Assembly (NCBI GenBank): GCA_945861895.1
Contig: CAMAWF010000012.1
Location: forward strand, 1-62,277
DNA: 62,277 nt
Origin: Rhizobium sp. Q54
Lineage (GTDB): Bacteria; Pseudomonadota; Alphaproteobacteria; Rhizobiales; Xanthobacteraceae
Direction of reading: 5' to 3'
Positions 60,178-62,277 of this stretch are shown here, one piece after another (position 1 is the first letter of the stretch; every line of letters begins with the position of its first letter). Made by a program: the position numbers and the translations under genes. The notes beneath the pieces were generated by a model. That model was not told where the DNA came from and did not search any database. It saw nothing but the letters and a program-made list of their open reading frames with translations.

Positions 60178-60780
60178 TCACAGCCCGGTGGCGAAGCGCG
60201 CCATCACCACGATGATGGCGATCTGCATCAGCCCCTGCATCGCCACCACGCGCACATAGACGCGCATCCAGCGGCCGATCTTTTCGGTGTCAGGCGCCGG
60301 CTTCTGGATCTCGAAATACAGCTTGAGATTCATCGGCAGCAGAATGCCCATGCCTTGCACGGTGAGCACGGTGACGATGCCGAGCGCCGCCGCCACCCAC
60401 CAGAATTCCGGATAGCCGATGTCGAGATAGCCGATGCGCTGGGCCAGGAACCAGCCGGCGGTCGAGGTGACGATCGAGAGCGTCGGCATCAGGATCAGCG
60501 TGCGCGGGATGATGCCGGCGATCACGGCGCGGCGCGCCTCCAGCGGCAGGCGGCGCAGCACCGGGCCGATGACGAAGCCCATGAACAGGTCGATGCCGGT
60601 CCACAGCGTGCCGCTCATGACATGCACCCAGTTGAGGAACCAGTCGCTCGGCCCCAGGATCGCAACGATCATCACCGCGAAGGCGAGCGCCGCCGCCACC
60701 GCATACCAGGGCCGCAGCGGCGAGGCCGGATAAGCGGCGGATGCAGCGGCAGCTGTGGCGCCAAGCGTGGTTTCGGTCAT
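60178..60780 (-). CDS. integral membrane protein, CopD/PuuD-like pattern
   Basis: A 200-aa protein with about five membrane spans. WVHVMSGTLWTGIDLFMGFV contains a W-x-H-x-x-x-G-x-x-W-x-G pattern like the membrane domains of urate hydroxylase and CopD-like proteins, and PEFWWVAAALGIVTVLTVQG follows. The His could bind haem or metal. ATG 60780 is preferred to 60840. Confidence 0.75.
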   Translation of the reverse strand: MTETTLGATAAAASAAYPASPLRPWYAVAAALAFAVMIVAILGPSDWFLNWVHVMSGTLWTGIDLFMGFVIGPVLRRLPLEARRAVIAGIIPRTLILMPTLSIVTSTAGWFLAQRIGYLDIGYPEFWWVAAALGIVTVLTVQGMGILLPMNLKLYFEIQKPAPDTEKIGRWMRVYVRVVAMQGLMQIAIIVVMARFATGL

Positions 60781-60959
60781 TGCGGTGGTCCGGGCTCGGG
60801 GGAGGGCGGGGCAGTTTAGAACGTTTCGCAACGATAGCACGTGGGCGGCCGCCGCGCCGGGGCCGTCATCAAACCGTAACGGTGCGGATTATATCTTTAA
60901 TTTAATTTTTTCAACCCTGCCGTGCGGCGTAGACTTGCCACGATTCGGAGGCCGCAATC

Positions 60960-61199
60960 GTGCCCCGTTATTTTTTCCATTTCAGCGATGGGAAGCGCAC
61001 GTTCTCCGACGCAACGGGGAGCGAGCTGACGGGTATCGCGGCTGCGCGCGCCCATGCCGTCGGGCAAATTCGCGAAATGAAGGACGCACAGTCGGAGCGC
61101 GGCATTCAGAACTGGTCGAAATGGAAAATGGTCGTCGCCGACGACAAGGGTAAAACCATCGTCCAGATCGGCTTCGATCTGCGGCCGGTCGAGGATTGA
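60960..61199 (+). CDS. DUF6894 protein
   Basis: A 79-aa protein starting at GTG 60960 with GGAGG nine bases before. MPRYFFHFSDGKRTFSDATG, then GIAAARAHAVGQIREM and WKMVVADDKGKTIVQIGF are the DUF6894 pattern, common in Rhizobiales. Function unknown. Confidence 0.85.
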   Translation: MPRYFFHFSDGKRTFSDATGSELTGIAAARAHAVGQIREMKDAQSERGIQNWSKWKMVVADDKGKTIVQIGFDLRPVED

Positions 61200-61377
61200 C
61201 GGGCGAAACCCGCTGGAACGGCGGCGGCTTTGGATTATATAATGCGCCTTGCGCCCCATCCGTGCCGGGTCGCAAGTCTTAACGGGCCGCAAGAGAGCCG
61301 CAATTGCAGGCAACGGTTCGGCCGGTGGTCCGGCCAGCTGGGAATATGTTGGGAAATTTTGTGAGTGGGGAAAACCG

Positions 61378-61626
61378 ATGAGAACCTTCGCGGCAGCTGC
61401 GGCGACCATCGCGCTTCTGGCGGCGCCGGCCTACGCCCAGCAGCAAAAGGGCAAGCCGCCTTCGCCCGAGCAATTGGAGGCCAAGCAGAAGAACGAGCGC
61501 ATCGACAAGGAATATCGCGACGCGCTGGAGCGCACGAAGGGCTCCACCCAGGAGGTCAAGTCCGACCCGTGGGCGACCATCCGCCCGGATCCTGCCGCGA
61601 CGCAGAAGGCCAAGACCGCCCGCTAG
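61378..61626 (+). CDS. small secreted protein
   Basis: An 82-aa protein with a signal peptide (MRTFAAAAATIALLAAPAYA) and a charged, probably disordered mature part: QQQKGKPPSPEQLEAKQKNE and RIDKEYRDALERTK, then SDPWATIRPDPAA. Similar small periplasmic proteins occur in Bradyrhizobium. ATG 61378 gives the signal; the frame open to 61249 is not used. Confidence 0.7.
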   Translation: MRTFAAAAATIALLAAPAYAQQQKGKPPSPEQLEAKQKNERIDKEYRDALERTKGSTQEVKSDPWATIRPDPAATQKAKTAR

Positions 61627-61731
61627 GCGCCCAATCGCAACACGCTGCTCTTGCGTGGCGCAAATAGGCTGGTGGTTGCCAACTACGGCGGCCGCTAGAG
61701 TCCAATCCATCTGTATCGGCAAACTCTCTGT

Positions 61732-61856
61732 CATTGCCGGGCCGCCGCGCCGGCGGCGTGACCCGGCAACCCATCGTCTTTGGAAAGTGCTTTTTCATTT
61801 TAACGATGGATGCGCGGGTCAAGTTTACAGCCGGGCCGGCCAAAGGCCGGACCCGG
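61732..61856. repeat. mosaic dispersed repeat, family B, second copy
   Basis: It contains TGACCCGGCAACCCATCG, ATGGATGCGCGGGTCAAGTT and the core GGGCCGGCCAAAGGCCGGAC (61833-61854), shared with 55790-55932 in opposite orientation. It ends exactly where the truncated transposase reading frame loses homology. It is non-coding; the gap 61627-61824 otherwise shows nothing. Confidence 0.8.
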
Positions 61857-62187
61857 TTGTGCGGTAAGCGATGATCGCGCGCGTAGAAGCGGCGAGAGCG
61901 ATGTAGGTATATTGGTCGCCAACCGCAGCGGCGGCTAATTCGTTTTTGCCAACTTGCGCTTGTTTCTTGGCGACGTAGCTCCACAGCTCGTCCAATTCGA
62001 GACGGCCTGTGCGAACGCCGACCATTAAACGGTCGTGCAACTCCGCAGCACCACGTCCGGCCTTCAAGGCGAGAGCGGCAACGGTGCCACGGTTGACGCC
62101 AGTGATCCGGCTGACGGCGCGAACGCCTAGGCCGTCACAGAGCGCGGCGATGACTTCAATTTGCTTGTCGCGGGGAAGGATATTCAT
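61825..62187 (-). pseudogene. truncated IS1-type transposase
   Basis: This frame of 120 codons starts MNILPRDKQIEVIAALCDGL and continues GVRAVSRITGVNRGTVAALA (HTH) and LELDELWSYVAKKQAQVGKN, then GDQYTYIALAASTRAIIAYR, the IS1-family transposase N-terminus up to the first DDE Asp region. After IAYRT the frame runs into the family B repeat (GSGLWPARL, stop), so the catalytic C-terminal half is gone. I see no terminal inverted repeats in the 90 bases upstream. Confidence 0.8.
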
Positions 62188-62277
62188 GGCGGGCCAAATC
62201 CGTCAGTAGGGACGGCCCGAAGCGCGACCCTGGAAAAATAGAGCGGAATCCGCTATATAGATCAGAGTGGTCATTTG

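Overview
The window is about 62 kb of GC-rich chromosome from an alphaproteobacterium, most likely Hyphomicrobiales near Bradyrhizobium, Rhodopseudomonas, Pseudolabrys or Xanthobacteraceae. The evidence is the FlaF/FlbT flagellin regulators, a FliX gene divergent from flgI, MotE and DUF6468 genes after fliM, a cckA-type hybrid kinase after flhB, DUF6894, a one-cysteine DksA, and dispersed palindromic repeats typical of that order. I saw no tRNA, rRNA, CRISPR array or intact prophage.

Layout: 1-2.9 kb holds the start of a membrane protein gene, a CoxE-type VWA gene and two toxin-antitoxin pairs; a copy of the VWA gene's 3' end lies beyond the first pair. 2.97-3.2 kb is a stand-alone small transcription unit with an extreme Shine-Dalgarno sequence. 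3.3-8.7 kb has two paralogous coiled-coil genes around a methyltransferase and small membrane proteins; the second has an in-frame amber codon. 8.8-16 kb is housekeeping (universal stress protein, SixA-like phosphatase, DAO oxidoreductase, MipA-like outer-membrane protein, DUF4410 lipoprotein, MoxR ATPase, exported MsrA and MsrB).

16-50 kb is mainly a flagellar and cell-cycle region: flgE-flgK-flgL; flbT-flaF; flagellin; flgI-flgJ-flgN; fliX; dksA; a PAS-GGDEF-EAL gene split by an in-frame TAA; flgF-flgG-flgA-flgH; fliL-fliM-DUF6468-motE; a 1,281-aa TPR protein; an SDR; fliO-fliP; and flgB-flgC-fliE-fliQ-fliR-flhB-cckA. Genes such as flgD, fliK, fliF, fliG, fliI, flhA and motA/B are absent and must lie elsewhere.

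The regulatory sites form a Caulobacter-like hierarchy. Full TTAA-N7-TTAA boxes (CtrA type) precede fliX, the TPR gene, the flgB...cckA operon and a PilZ gene. GG-N10-GC sites (sigma-54 type) precede flgE, flgF and flgI. Because cckA ends an operon headed by a CtrA box, the kinase at the top of the CtrA phosphorelay is probably under CtrA feedback.

50-62 kb is accessory in character: Tim44-like protein, PilZ, a cold-shock gene that reads through its own terminator, cupin, a truncated secreted-protein remnant beside a SET-domain gene, a trypsin-like protein lacking the catalytic histidine, HicB and Gp49/XRE toxin-antitoxin genes, an AT-richer orphan gene, class I fumarase, a second SET gene, several mosaic repeats and a truncated IS1-type transposase.
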